From Coptis chinensis (taxonomy: Eukaryota > Streptophyta > Magnoliopsida > Ranunculales > Ranunculaceae), in contig CM027385.1 of the NCBI GenBank assembly GCA_015680905.1, positions 28,030,501 through 28,094,500 of the forward strand: a stretch of 64,000 bases of DNA, in the 5' to 3' direction. Each line of letters opens with the position of its first letter. Positions within the stretch are counted from its first letter, which is position 1. Below are positions 32,741 to 43,300 of the stretch, piece after piece. The notes beneath the pieces are model-generated. The model searched no databases. It saw only the letters and a program-made list of their open reading frames with translations, and was not told the DNA's origin. The translations under genes and the position numbers were made by a program.

Positions 32741-33932
32741 TGATGCAAGTGTAGTGTGTGAAATTCTAGATAGGCATGTTGTATTTATTTTACGAAAAAC
32801 AAGCCTGATTATACTAGAATTAAAACTCCTCCTGACGTAAGAGGCGAGGAGTGGAAGAAGGAGTACAGAACGAATGCCTCCTTGCTACGCAGCGTTTGAA
32901 TAAGCGTCTTGTATCGCGATTTCAGTGTATTTAACAAGTTAGAAACACTGAATAACTTGAAGGAATAAAAATATGCATTTACCTATGAAAATTGGGCTGT
33001 TCGGATGAATTTTCCTTGTAGGGCGCGGGTTGGGCGCGGGCGCGCTCAAGGTAAGTTGAAATTACAGTGTTTAAGGGCGGGTCGCGCTCAACATGGGCGC
33101 GGGTCGCGCTCCAGGGTTTTCAAGTTTTAGGCCTTTTATCGTACTCCAAAAAATCTGAAATTTTTACAGTAATTTGCTAAGACGTCTATCAAGTAGCCTG
33201 TAAAATTTCAGATCGATCGGAGCTGTGAAAGTCCCTCTACAGCCCTCCAAAGTTTGCGAAACCGTTTTCGGACACAATACAAACAACCGAATGGTTAACC
33301 CATCAAAACAAATCCAAAAATTTCCAAATTTTTACTGGAGACTCCTAACAGATCCTAGTTGTTCCTGTAAAAAATTTAGAGCAATTGGAGTGCTACAACC
33401 TCTCCTTATTGGCTAGTGTTTCAGATATTAAGTGTTTGCAACACTGCAGAAACACACTGGAAACACTCTACTATTTAGGTGGTCAAAACAAATCAAAAAC
33501 TCATCAAATATTTACTACAAACTTCTGGATTAGGATAGATACTCCTGTAAAAATTATAGAATTTTTAGAACTCCCTAAGTAACCTTATTCGTCTGTTTTT
33601 CAAGAACATACGGTGTGAAAACTGAAATGCAGCACTATAAAGATCGTATTTTTTTCACAAGGTAAACCAACTTTGAAAAATCTGAAAATATTCTAGTAAA
33701 TCAACAACACATTAAATATTATGTATGAATATTTTCAGAATTTTCGAAAATTTAGAAATACCTTCACCACAGTGTTTTTCTCTGTGAATCCGCAGCCCCT
33801 ATTCCTGAAACAGTGAACAGTTCCAAAAATCAAGAAACAAAAATGAAAAATTAAAAGGGCGGGTGGGTAGAGAATGGGGGATTGCCCCTTGGATTCAAGC
33901 AATTGAATTCTTGTCTTGAACGAGATTAAGAT
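32741..33932 (-). other. Element D leader with tandem repeats
   Basis: Untranslated leader between PBS and gag. It carries the GC-rich GCGCGACCCGCGC-type island (33020-33115) and the AT-rich three-unit tandem array (33120-33600) also found in B. Small plus-strand ORFs at 33225-33582 are by-products of the repeats. Confidence 0.65.
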
Positions 33933-33945
33933 GGCAGCGGCGCCA
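33933..33945 (-). other. Element D primer binding site (tRNA-Asp)
   Basis: The minus strand reads TGGCGCCGCTGCC two bases after LTR D-right. It is complementary to the tRNA-Asp end seen at 25426-25438, including the CAGCGGC acceptor variant. Confidence 0.9.
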
Positions 33946-33947
33946 TT

Positions 33948-35041
33948 TGATAACCCGAAAAAACAATAGATTCCTAAATATTAATGCTACAAGAACACTA
34001 ATACGTAATCCTACCGTTCTTACGTTTAAATCATTTCTTCTTACTCTCAAAACAAAATCATGCAATACAACGAGTAAGGATTCGTTCCACTCTTAAACCT
34101 TCAAGACTTAAATAGAATTCAACTAATCAAACCCAAAAGGAACAATGGTGAGAGTGATGATTTGATGTGAATTTTCTATTCTACCATTCCCAACAATTGA
34201 ATCTAAACAAGACATAATATAAAGATTTGAACTTTATTTTTTAAAACTCAATTTGAAACTACTCATGCAATTTAATTGAATTAAACTAATAATGACAAAT
34301 AAGTAAATCTAAGGATTTAAGCTAATAAATAAATGAAAATGAAACTAGATTATGGAGAACTAATTAACTTTATTTATCTAATAGAACAATAAGAACAAGA
34401 TATGATTGAATGAATAACAACTATTTTATTTATCTAATGAATGATATTCAATGATTTAAATAACTAAGCTAAAACAAAGAATGAAACTAATTAATGGAAT
34501 GAAAACTAAGTAATTAACTAATCTAGATCTAACTTTTTCTAACCCTAAACTCCATTAACATTAGCTTCCTAACCTAACTGCCATTAACAAAGAATGAAGC
34601 TTTTGTTTTTATACATCCAGATCCAAAAATCGTGCATGGGCTTGGAGCCATGTTTTGGGCCAGAGAATCAGGCCCAAAACCCAATTCTTTCGGTCCAAAA
34701 AGGCCTCTTCAGCTGCAGTTCGCTTCAACAGACTTTTCGTCCACTTCTGCTCCTCTGATTGGGTCAAGGCTTGGACCATTGGAAAGCTCTTTCCGAGCCG
34801 GTCGTTTTGACATAAGGTAGGCCCAATTCTGAGGTCTGAGTCTAAAGATATGGTCTTCGGAAGTTCTGCTGACTGTTGCTCCTTTATCTCGCTAAAGTGG
34901 CACATTTCTGCACATAATGGACTTTGAAGCCTGAAATGCATAAAAGCACGTAATCAGTATTAACTCTTACTTATTATTCACATAATTGGTCTAACAGTAT
35001 GATTATTAAGGGGTTAAAACTACAGTTTTGGGCTCTTATCA
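33948..35041 (-). repeat. LTR D-right (1094 bp), 5' LTR of D
   Basis: Plus-strand text starts TGATAACCCGAAAAAAC and ends GGGCTCTTATCA, followed by GGTAC, the outer target duplication shared with the left end of LTR C. Nearly identical to D-left, so D is young. Confidence 0.92.
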
Positions 35042-35204
35042 GGTACCTTGGTCAGTAGCCATATTAGCCTCTCTCCAATTGTGAGACAAAGTCAGGCTCT
35101 GCACTTTAGAAGTGCATACTTTCCACCTACTGAGTAGTTGCCAAGGAATGCCACCTTCCCCCCCATCTGTGTTGATTTTAATTTGGTCACCAGCGGGAGG
35201 AAGT
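35042..35204 (-). pseudogene. LINE3 ORF2 C-terminal RNase H remnant
   Basis: Minus-strand translation gives LPPAGDQIKINTDGG, the start motif of the RNase H domain at the end of plant LINE ORF2, and SHNWREANMATD, its end motif. The middle of the domain is missing, so it is internally deleted. It continues at 23721 on the other side of composite C/D, then to the poly(A) tail. On the right it is cut by LTR G1. Confidence 0.7.
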
Positions 35205-36569
35205 TGATATGTGAGAATTTGATGTTACTCTAACTCACACTTAAGTCAAGTTCCTTATATTACTCTTGATTAATGTTGAAATTTAGTTCGAGTAAGGCAA
35301 TCGTTCAATGCCTAAACACTAGAACATTTGTTTACACCTTTGCTAGACTACTCGAGAGAGAACTTAAATGAGAGAAGGATTTTGTTTGGAGTTTTGATTG
35401 TACTAAATTATCAAAACTTAATTAATATGCCTGTTAATATATCATACAAGATTAATATGCTAGATATAATAACATATAAGATCCAATTTAAAGAGATTGA
35501 GAGAGAAAGAGAATTGTGGAGAGTTAAATCCACTCATGTCAAAAGCAACTACTATTTCTAAGGACTTTATCACTGCATCTTTAACCCTTCTTGGGTTCAT
35601 AGACAAACCCGAAGAAGGACTCGAGTTTTGATCCCTAACACGATGAACTCATCTCTGAGAACACCCTTTTAGCATGAGGAGTTGAACAAATACTTCATCT
35701 TCGATAGTACCTTTTAACTCCTAGTTTAACCTTACACATGTCGTTCAAATATGAGACTGATCTTACAAAGGAGTCACGGGCGCTACTAAAATAGTTGCGA
35801 CCCACTACTAAATTCGGAACCCAGGTCCTCAAATTTGTCCGGTTGCTACCATTTTGTGATAAGATGTAAGATCGGGCTTGAACACTGATAAGAACCCAAA
35901 ACTGTAATATTAAACCCCGAGAGACATAGCATTTTGGTCGATTATGTGTTTAATAATCATGTAATAATTATATTTTCGTACTTTTGCAGGTTTCCGGATT
36001 TAAAATGAATATAGTGATAAAACATGCATCGAAGTACGGGAATACTGGAATATTTGAAGTTTCCCACTCAACCCCAGTGAAGCCCAATAAAGCCTGACTA
36101 GAGCCGAAGTTTCCAAAATAACAAAACCAGTGCAGAACGGGTCCGCATATAAAGAAGCATCAAACTTCCAAAGCTCACATCTGATAAATCTGGGTGCCGA
36201 CGTTGGCTAGTGAACTGCCAGAGCGACCAGGGCGACAAACTCTACGCAAAGACAGAAAGTTGTAAAAACGCCAAAATCGGCACTGCCACTGGACATACTA
36301 AGTGGACCCACTCTGCGGGCCCAAAAGGCATGATGAGTCAGCATATGCAGGTGGCAAGTGATGGTCACAATTTAGTGCCACCTTGCAATGGGAGGAGACA
36401 CGTACCAATTCGAAGCAGGTGGTTTGAATTGAAATTGGCTAAAGGACGAAACCTTAATAAGGTAAAAGACAATGCAAATAGGTAAAGACAAAACTTTGAT
36501 TTTCAAAGTTTTGAACGTTTCAATTAGCAAACAAACAAAAGCCAATTAATCCTTCACGAGACATCATCC

Positions 36570-36578
36570 TATATATAT
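36570..36578 (+). promoter_or_regulatory. TATA box in element E 5' LTR
   Basis: TATATATAT about 685 bp into the LTR, conserved at 56282-56290 in the 3' LTR. Likely the core promoter for genomic RNA. Confidence 0.5.
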
Positions 36579-37462
36579 GTAAGGGGGGTCTTCAGATATT
36601 CTCCTTTAGCATTCTATGCTTTAGCTATACAGTAGTTTTACTTTAACGTCAGTAGTTTCATTCCAGCAGCTTAAATACTGTAAGTCATTTTACCCTTAAT
36701 AACAGTCATTTCTTTTCTAGTTTAATTCATGTCCTGCATTTATTTACTTAATGTATACAGCAAGTTTTATTATTCCTTCAATAACCATGAGCTAATCCCC
36801 CACCTCAGGGGGAGGGTTATGCTACTCGTGTGAGAATTCGGATTAACTCATTAATACTCTAGAATCACTACTTAGGAATTAGGCATAGATTAGACATCCG
36901 ATCACAAAATGACTGAGACTGTACAAATTTGGAGTGCTGATGCTCGATCAGCCTCGTCTTGCGATCCCAAAATGTCTCGCAGCGACTCTATGGTGTCGAC
37001 GACTCTCCAATTTGTCCGGTGATGTAGAATCGAGCCGGGGAGCTGAAATGATATTCCGAGAGATGAAATATTAGTTCAATTCCTTATGCTAGTGCGATGC
37101 GAGAGATGTAGGCATGCGCTAGGGATCAATACTCGACGTCATCTCCGAACACAAGACGAATTAGAGATGTAGTGATGTGGTAATATAAACTATTGAGAAA
37201 TGATTCTTGCATGAGTATGATTAACTCTCTCCCTGTTTCTTTATCTTTGTTTACCTACATATAAATCACCGTAGTAATTTACATTATTTGCATTACCGTT
37301 AATTTAATTAAAACCAACTAAAAAACCTAAATCCTACTCACTAAAAGTTGTAATTCCAGTTGTGAACCTTTTTCGAGACTTAAGGTTTGGACGATCCCTT
37401 ACTCGACCTATCCTACCAAACCCATGTGAGTAAGGTAATTTGACTAAAACGTACGACTATAC

Positions 37463-37524
37463 AGACTTTGGACTTTGGAACTTGGTCTTTGGACTTCGGA
37501 CTTCGGACTGTGGACCTCGGACTT
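37463..37524 (+). repeat. GGACTT minisatellite in U5 of element E
   Basis: Runs of GGACTTTGGACTTTGGAAC and GGACTTCGGACTTCGGAC make a short degenerate repeat near the LTR end. The same array is present in the 3' LTR (about 57194-57255). Confidence 0.7.
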
Positions 37525-37575
37525 AAGAAACTAAGTATAAAAACCAATAAACGTACAATTAGCATTTTTATCAAA

Positions 37576-37587
37576 TGGCGCCGCTGC
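37576..37587 (+). other. Element E primer binding site (tRNA-Asp)
   Basis: TGGCGCCGCTGC two bases after the LTR, complementary to the 3' end of tRNA-Asp as in B and D. Confidence 0.85.
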
Positions 37588-38936
37588 ACGCCGAAGGACT
37601 CTGGACTTAACGTAATAACTGGAACACATCACGTAAAACCCCCTCCCCTACCTCTTCATTTTTTTTAATTTCCATTTCTTTTGCAATACTAACGATACGT
37701 ACTTGTTTGCCCCAACTTTTTCTACTAACGGATATCGTGGAACCGGATCTTGTTTATTTTATTAGAACGGTTTAAGTATTCGTAGGAACTTGAATCTTGA
37801 ATTGACAAAAGAGTCTCGGGGACGAGACTAAATTAGTAACGCGATGAGACTAACCCGGAGTATCAACACTCCGGTTTTCAGGTCTGTGCCACTTTCCTTT
37901 TCAATTACTCTTTTGGACTCTCTTGTCCAGTTTATCCAGTAAGTTCACGAGCTCGGGAATTAGTTCGATCGTGTACGAGGAATCGCGGGACGCCAGATTT
38001 CAAATTCTTAAACTCCTCAAACTTTGTCTAGGATATTATTTGGTTGTTACTATAACCTGTTTTACCTTGAATGTTTGTGTGTTGGCACAAGAACTCTTTG
38101 CATATAAATGTGGTTCGTCATTACATCTTCACGTTAACACGATTAATATGATTCGAATATATTTGGATGTATGGGTAGTTTCAAACCACCTGCTTATAAT
38201 ATTTTTGTATGTGTATGTTACATCAATTCACGTACGTGGTATTCATTTGTATGAGTTTGTTCTCGACATTCCCCTAGCTTACATATAACTCACATATAGT
38301 TGCACGTATAAGTAATATAGATTTGCATGTGTAGACTTTCTGCGTAAACTAGTATATGTTAATTAGTTTCTATTTTGGCATCTATCGTTTTTAATTGCAT
38401 ATTTCGTAATCACGTCTCCATAATACATTATTTATGTAAACTAAAAAAATAAAAAAAATAAAAAATCATAGTAATTAAAAATTTCATCTTAATCATCTTA
38501 ATAACACCCCGCATAATACACCATCATACATCATCATCCTATTCCATCAGTGCCTAAGAAACTTGAAAAAAAAATTGAGGTTACCTAATTAAGGAACGTG
38601 CTAGCACGAACAACCTCCCTCAATTCTCTCAGGTGACCTGGTTGCTAGAATATTCACACGTTATCCTAGCTTACCTGCTCAAGTTAGCAACAGCTCAGGA
38701 AGACGTGCTTCACCTCCCTCTTTCCTTAATTCTAAAACCTCCAGTCATAATTCGTTCCTTATGAGCCTTAAATTAAAATTTATATTTGTATGAGACTACG
38801 GTCTAGTAAACATAAGGAATTAGAACTTACATATCGTCGTTGAAAATACAATAAACAATTGCTATCTCCTAGACATAGTTCCTCTTCCGTAAACCAACCT
38901 CGTCAAACATCTCCGTTGTCGTCATCTCCCTTAATT
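37588..38936 (+). other. Element E leader
   Basis: About 1.35 kb between PBS and gag. No recognisable gene; short ORFs (for example 37923-38288) have no familiar motif. Unlike B and D, no GC-rich repeat island is seen. Confidence 0.6.
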
Positions 38937-41019
38937 ATGGCCCAGGAAAATCCCACAGTCGAGAAACCCTTCGATTTTTCAGATCAGACGCCTTACAAGA
39001 AGGACCTGCTTCTTGCATTAAACTCGATGCTATTGTAGGTGATTTTCGAATTCCGCCAAACATTTTTGGTTTGTTACCTGTTTACCATGGTCTAGACCAT
39101 GAAAAATCGTATAATCACCTTCGTCGGATGCAACAAGTAGTCACCACTTTCCGCCATCCGACTGTTACCAACGAACAAGTCTTGCTTAGGTTGTTTCCCT
39201 TCACCTTAGCTGATAAAGCTTCAATTTGGCTCACAGGCGAAGTGCCGCAATCCATTGACACATGGGCCAAACTCGTACAAGCATTCATGATAAAGTTCTA
39301 TACTCAAAAGAAAACTACAGAAATGCTTCAAAAGATTCAAGGGTTAGTTAGACTTACCCCATTACTAGTTGCAATTAGTGTTACCCCCTATTTTCAAAAT
39401 ATTAGTGATACCCCCATTTGAGTGATCCAACGGTCGATTTCTTCATCCGAAAAAAAAAAAATTCATCTCGTAACCGTTGGATCTTGCAATTGGGGGGTAT
39501 CACTAATATTTTGAAAACAGGGGGGTAACACTAATTGCAAGTAGTAATGGGGGGGGGGGGGTAAGTCTAACTAACCCAAGATTCAATTCTTTCGCCAGCA
39601 CCCCTAGGAATCCTTTTCGGAAGCATGGAGCAGATTTACTAATCTGCTTCTCGAATGTCCCCATCATTAACTCGACACCGCTATATTAGTCCGTTCATTC
39701 TTTAATGGTCTCTCTGACCATCAAAAGGAAACATTAGATATCATGAACGGCGGTTGTTTCATGGACAAGGGCGCTACTGAAGCATAAAATTTTCTTGAGA
39801 AACAGACTTCACGAAGCACCCATTGGGGAAACACTGATTCTTCCAGATCTTCTAAAGACACTCCTACTAAAGTTACGTCTATGTTCGAGGTCAAACCCGA
39901 TCCAGAATTAAAAACTCTAATCAAGTCCCTAAATAAAAAGGTCGATGCTCTTTCGGTACAAGTAAATGATCAAAAACCCAACCAGGTCATGGCTGCCAAC
40001 GCTTCCCCATGTCCTCTTTGCTTAAGTCCCGAAAGCGCCGATTCTTATTGTCCTTTGGTATACTGAGTGCCCTCCCCAACCTTCCTCGAAGAGGCTTGTG
40101 CTTTCAACATCCCTAATGCACCTTGGCGACAACATCCAAATTTAGCTTGGACACCCCCGCCTAACACAAGCTCCTCCGGTGTCAACAACGTTCCTCCTCT
40201 ACGACCACCCGCGAACTACATAATTCCTATCGTCAAGGAAATCCTCCGCAATTCCAAAGAAGGGCAAAGTAATTTCCCCAACAATGCAAATATAGGGTAC
40301 CAAAACAACCGCGAACCTTGTTCCCGCTTAATCAAGGATATGGCTACCATAATCAACCCAGTAAATAATAACCGTGAACTAGTTCTGCTGCTCGGTGGTA
40401 TAATCCACGACCGATAAAACAAATTGAAACTTTTCTGACATACATGAATCAACAGAATCAAATCCTAGCTTCTATCCAACAGTCTCTTCAGCTGTTAGCT
40501 CAGGATAAAAGTCAAAAGGGCGTGTTCCCTGGCCAAGCAGTTCCAAACCCTAAGCCTACAAACACTGCCTTTGAACTCAACAATGCACCAGGATCTAGTA
40601 ATCCAAGCCAGGGTGAGGTAAATGCCATTACCACTCTTCGTTCTGGCCAAACCATCGACAATAAAATACGTATGCCAGACGAGGAATCGACGAAAACCAC
40701 GGCTGCCGTCCTTCCAACTCCTACCTCGCAACCTATAACGGATGAAGTTGTGCCTTCCAATTCTACACCCACGTCCCTAGGGAAAGATGTCACTGATCCT
40801 TATGTGCGATTCCGCCTAAAAGCTCCGTTCCCTGCCCGTTTGGTAAAGAACAAACGTGACGAACATTTCAATGAGATCCGTGAAACCTTCAAAAATTTGA
40901 CCATAAACTTACCTTTCCTAGATGCGCTTAAGCATTTACCCAAGCATGCCAAGTTTTTGAAGGACATGTGCACCACCAAACTATGTACGAATGTTCCTCA
41001 ACAAGCGTTCCTCACTTAG
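38937..41019 (+). pseudogene. gag: Element E gag, broken and split by a MITE
   Basis: ATG at 38937 (MAQENPTVEKPFDF). A frameshift near 38995 leads into the conserved block GDFRIPPNIFGLLPVYHGLD, LRRMQQVVTTFRHP and FPFTLADKASIWL. The MITE at 39341-39577 interrupts just before the FFRQHP motif. Then LLLECPHH, EKQTSRSTHWG, a Cys-rich CPLCLSPESADSYC cluster (40010-40050) and an in-frame TGA at 40064. A Pro/Asn-rich part and a frameshift near 40420 follow, then the Gln-rich region with AITTLRSGQ (40621-40650), a motif I recall near the gag/protease border of Athila elements. It ends at TAG 41017-41019, in frame with protease, so it was once part of a gag-pro-pol polyprotein. Confidence 0.85.
39341..39577. 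mobile_element. Mutator-like MITE (237 bp) in element E gag
   Basis: The ends GGGTTAGTTAGACTTACCCC and its complement are long inverted repeats. Similarity between arms covers about 80-90 bp (with TTTTCAAAATATTAGTGAT and its inverse), so most of the element is a hairpin. It is flanked by a perfect 9-bp duplication AAGATTCAA (39332-39340 and 39578-39586). The interior holds a CCAACGG/CCGTTGG pair. A G run (39549-39561) lies in the right arm. Nine-base duplications indicate Mutator-type mobilisation. Confidence 0.9.
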
Positions 41020-41450
41020 CAGTTTCCCTCGATTACCACTACCAATGGTGTGGTAAAGTACAAGGACCCAGGTCGACCAACTGTATCATGCATGTTGGGC
41101 GACAAGTATACCGCTACCGCACTTTTAGACCTAGGTGCCAATGTTAACCTACTTCCCTACTACTTATTTAAGCAGTTAGGTCTTCATGAATTAAAACCTA
41201 CCAATATGACTCTACAACTCGCAGATCGCTCCATCAAGTACCCAAAGGGCATAGTAGAGAACGTCATAGTCAAGGTCTAGGATTTTTACTACCCAGTTGA
41301 TTTTGTCATTCTAGATACTGAAGTGGCCTGTGACTCCATTCCTATCATCTTCAGACGTCCTTTTCTTGCAACTGCTAACGCTCTCATAAATTGTCGGGAT
41401 GGTTCAATGACATTGTCTTTCGGGAACCTTTCTGTCGAACTCAACGTATT
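41020..41450 (+). pseudogene. pol: Element E protease (retropepsin), with stops
   Basis: Aspartic protease that cuts the polyprotein. ALLDLGANVNLLP carries D-L-G-A instead of the usual D-T/S-G-A (41123-41160), a form I recall in Athila proteases. The flap region and IVENVIVKV follow. A TAG at 41278 and one at 41017 interrupt an otherwise continuous frame shared with gag and RT. After the [16 protein letters not shown] and RRPFLATANALINC form the conserved end. Confidence 0.8.
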
Positions 41451-43300
41451 CAAATTAATGAAACAATTTCCCGATCCTATAATGGAGGGCGAGATTAGTT
41501 TGGTTGATAGTCTGGAACATGATTATTTCACAAACTCTTTTCCCCCAGACGAGATACACCAATTTCTTTCTTTTGATAATCCTGAGTTTGACGATGACTC
41601 ATACATAAAGGATGTCCACGCATTATTAGAGTCGGTACCACTATTTGATCCTACTGCTGCGTTGCAAAGTGATTCAGAAGAACTGTATTCGCTCTTTTCC
41701 ATTGAAGAGATGACCCATCACGAATCCTTGATCCCCAATCCTCCAACTCCGGATTTAAAACCTCTACCCTCTGATTTGAAGTACGTGCATCTCGATCTCG
41801 ATGGTAGTCACCCTATAATAATTTCTGCTCACTTGACTACCGACGAAGAGGCATGTTTGATTCAAGTCATTCATGAACACCGCTCCGCTATCGGATGGTC
41901 CTTAGATGATATCAAGGGAATAGACCCTAGCATATGCACGCATCGCATATATCTCGATGACGGCACAAAGACATCGCGAAAACCACAACGCCGCCTTAAT
42001 CCCGCCATGAAGGAAGTGGTGAGAGAGGAAGTTTTACGTTTACTTGATGCGGGTATCATATACCCTATCACTGATAGTGATTAGGTTAGTCTTGTCCACG
42101 TTGTTCCCAAAAAGTCCGGCATTCAAGTTGTATAAAATGAAAATGGTGAGTGCATCTCCACTCGCATTCTATTAAAATGGAGAATTTGCATTGACTATCG
42201 CAAACTTAATGCCAGAACACGTAAAGATCACTTCCCTCTTCCATTCATTGACCAGATGCTAGAACGTTTAACCGGTCATGCTTACTAATGTTTTCTTGAT
42301 GGCTATTCTGGATACTTCCAAATTGTCATCGTCCCGCCGATCAAGAAAAGACAACTTTTACGTGTCCCTTTGGAACCTTTGCATACAGACGAATGCCTTT
42401 TGGTCTTTGTAATGCCCCAGGCACCTTCCAACGCTGCATGCTTCACATTTTCAGTGATATCGTGGAACGTTATATGGAAGTCTTCATGGACGATTTTTCC
42501 ATCTACGGAAATTCCTTTGACGACTGCCTATCCAACCTTTCTAAAGTATTAACGCGTTGCGAAGAGAAAAATCTGGTACTCAATTGGGAGAAGTGTCATT
42601 TCATGGTTACCAAAAGATTTGTTCTAGGTCATATTGTTTCGAAAGCCGGGATAGAGGTTGATAAAGCTAAAATTGTTAAAATTGCTTTGCTACCTTCCCC
42701 GCATCTGGCGTGATATCCGTGCCTTTTTAGACCACCACTGGGTTTTACTGGGGAGATTCATTCAGGATTTTTCTAAAGTTGCTTTCGACCTTTAACCAAT
42801 CTCCTACTTTAAGGATGCAAGATTCGACTTCAATTTCAATTGCAAACAAGCTTTTGATACTCTAAAACCGCCTCGACTACGCTCCTATCATTCAACCCCC
42901 GATTGGTCTCAACCATTCGAACTAATGTGTGACGCTTAGCGACTTTTTATTGGCGCCGTACTAGGCCAACGTGATGACAAAACCCATTGTCATTTACTAC
43001 GCTTAATAAAACTCTTAATGACGCTCAACGTAATTACACAACAACCGAGAAAGAGTTCCTAGCTGTTGTCTATGCCTTGGATAAGTTTAAGCCTTTACCT
43101 AGTTGAAACATCCACCATCATATATATCTTGACCATGCCGCGCCGGTACTTACTTTCGCGAAAAGGGGACTTAAAACAACGATTGTTCCTTTGGATCCTT
43201 CTCTTGCAAGAATTCACCACGGAAATCAAAGACAAGAAAGGAACCGAAAATGTCGTACGACCATTTATCAAGGCTGGTTGGTGACATTGATAGTATTCTG
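41451..43300 (+). pseudogene. pol: Element E reverse transcriptase and RNase H, broken
   Basis: An acidic spacer (41470-41770) leads to the RT start with HRSAIGWSLDDIKGIDPSIC, PQRRLNPAMKEVV and EEVLRLLDAGIIYPI. Then TAG at 42082, [39 protein letters not shown] (first catalytic Asp), and a frameshift near 42335. MPFGLCNAPGTFQRCM and VFMDDFSIYG follow (YXDD box as F-M-D-D, intact). RNase H survives only in pieces: TTEKEFLAVVYALDKF near 43040-43085 and LYLVETSTIIYILT-type garbled text. The domain order is that of Ty3/gypsy pol. Confidence 0.85.

Larger units (their letters stand above)
23727..35041 (-). mobile_element. Composite C/D: three-LTR Athila-like element (11315 bp)
   Basis: Reading the minus strand: LTR D-right, PBS, leader, gag, protease, 248-codon ORF, 3' region, PPT, LTR D-left, a second PBS carrying a long tRNA-Asp copy, a short PPT segment, and a different LTR (C). 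The target duplication GGTAC flanks only the outer ends (23722-23726 and 35042-35046), so the whole unit behaves as one insertion in LINE3. D is of the same RT-less family as B. LTRs D-left and D-right are both 1094 bp and nearly identical, whereas LTR C is 1566 bp and clearly diverged. Confidence 0.85.
35886..37573 (+). repeat. Element E 5' LTR (1688 bp)
   Basis: Starts TGATAAGAACCCAAAACTG, ends GCATTTTTATCA, followed two bases later by the PBS. Closely similar to the 3' LTR, with scattered small indels. Confidence 0.93.

Noticed and set aside
36210-36485. 91-codon ORF in the E 5' LTR
   Set aside because: Lies within U3 of the LTR; the matching stretch in the 3' LTR (antisense 55892-56086 and frame-broken plus) is not kept open.
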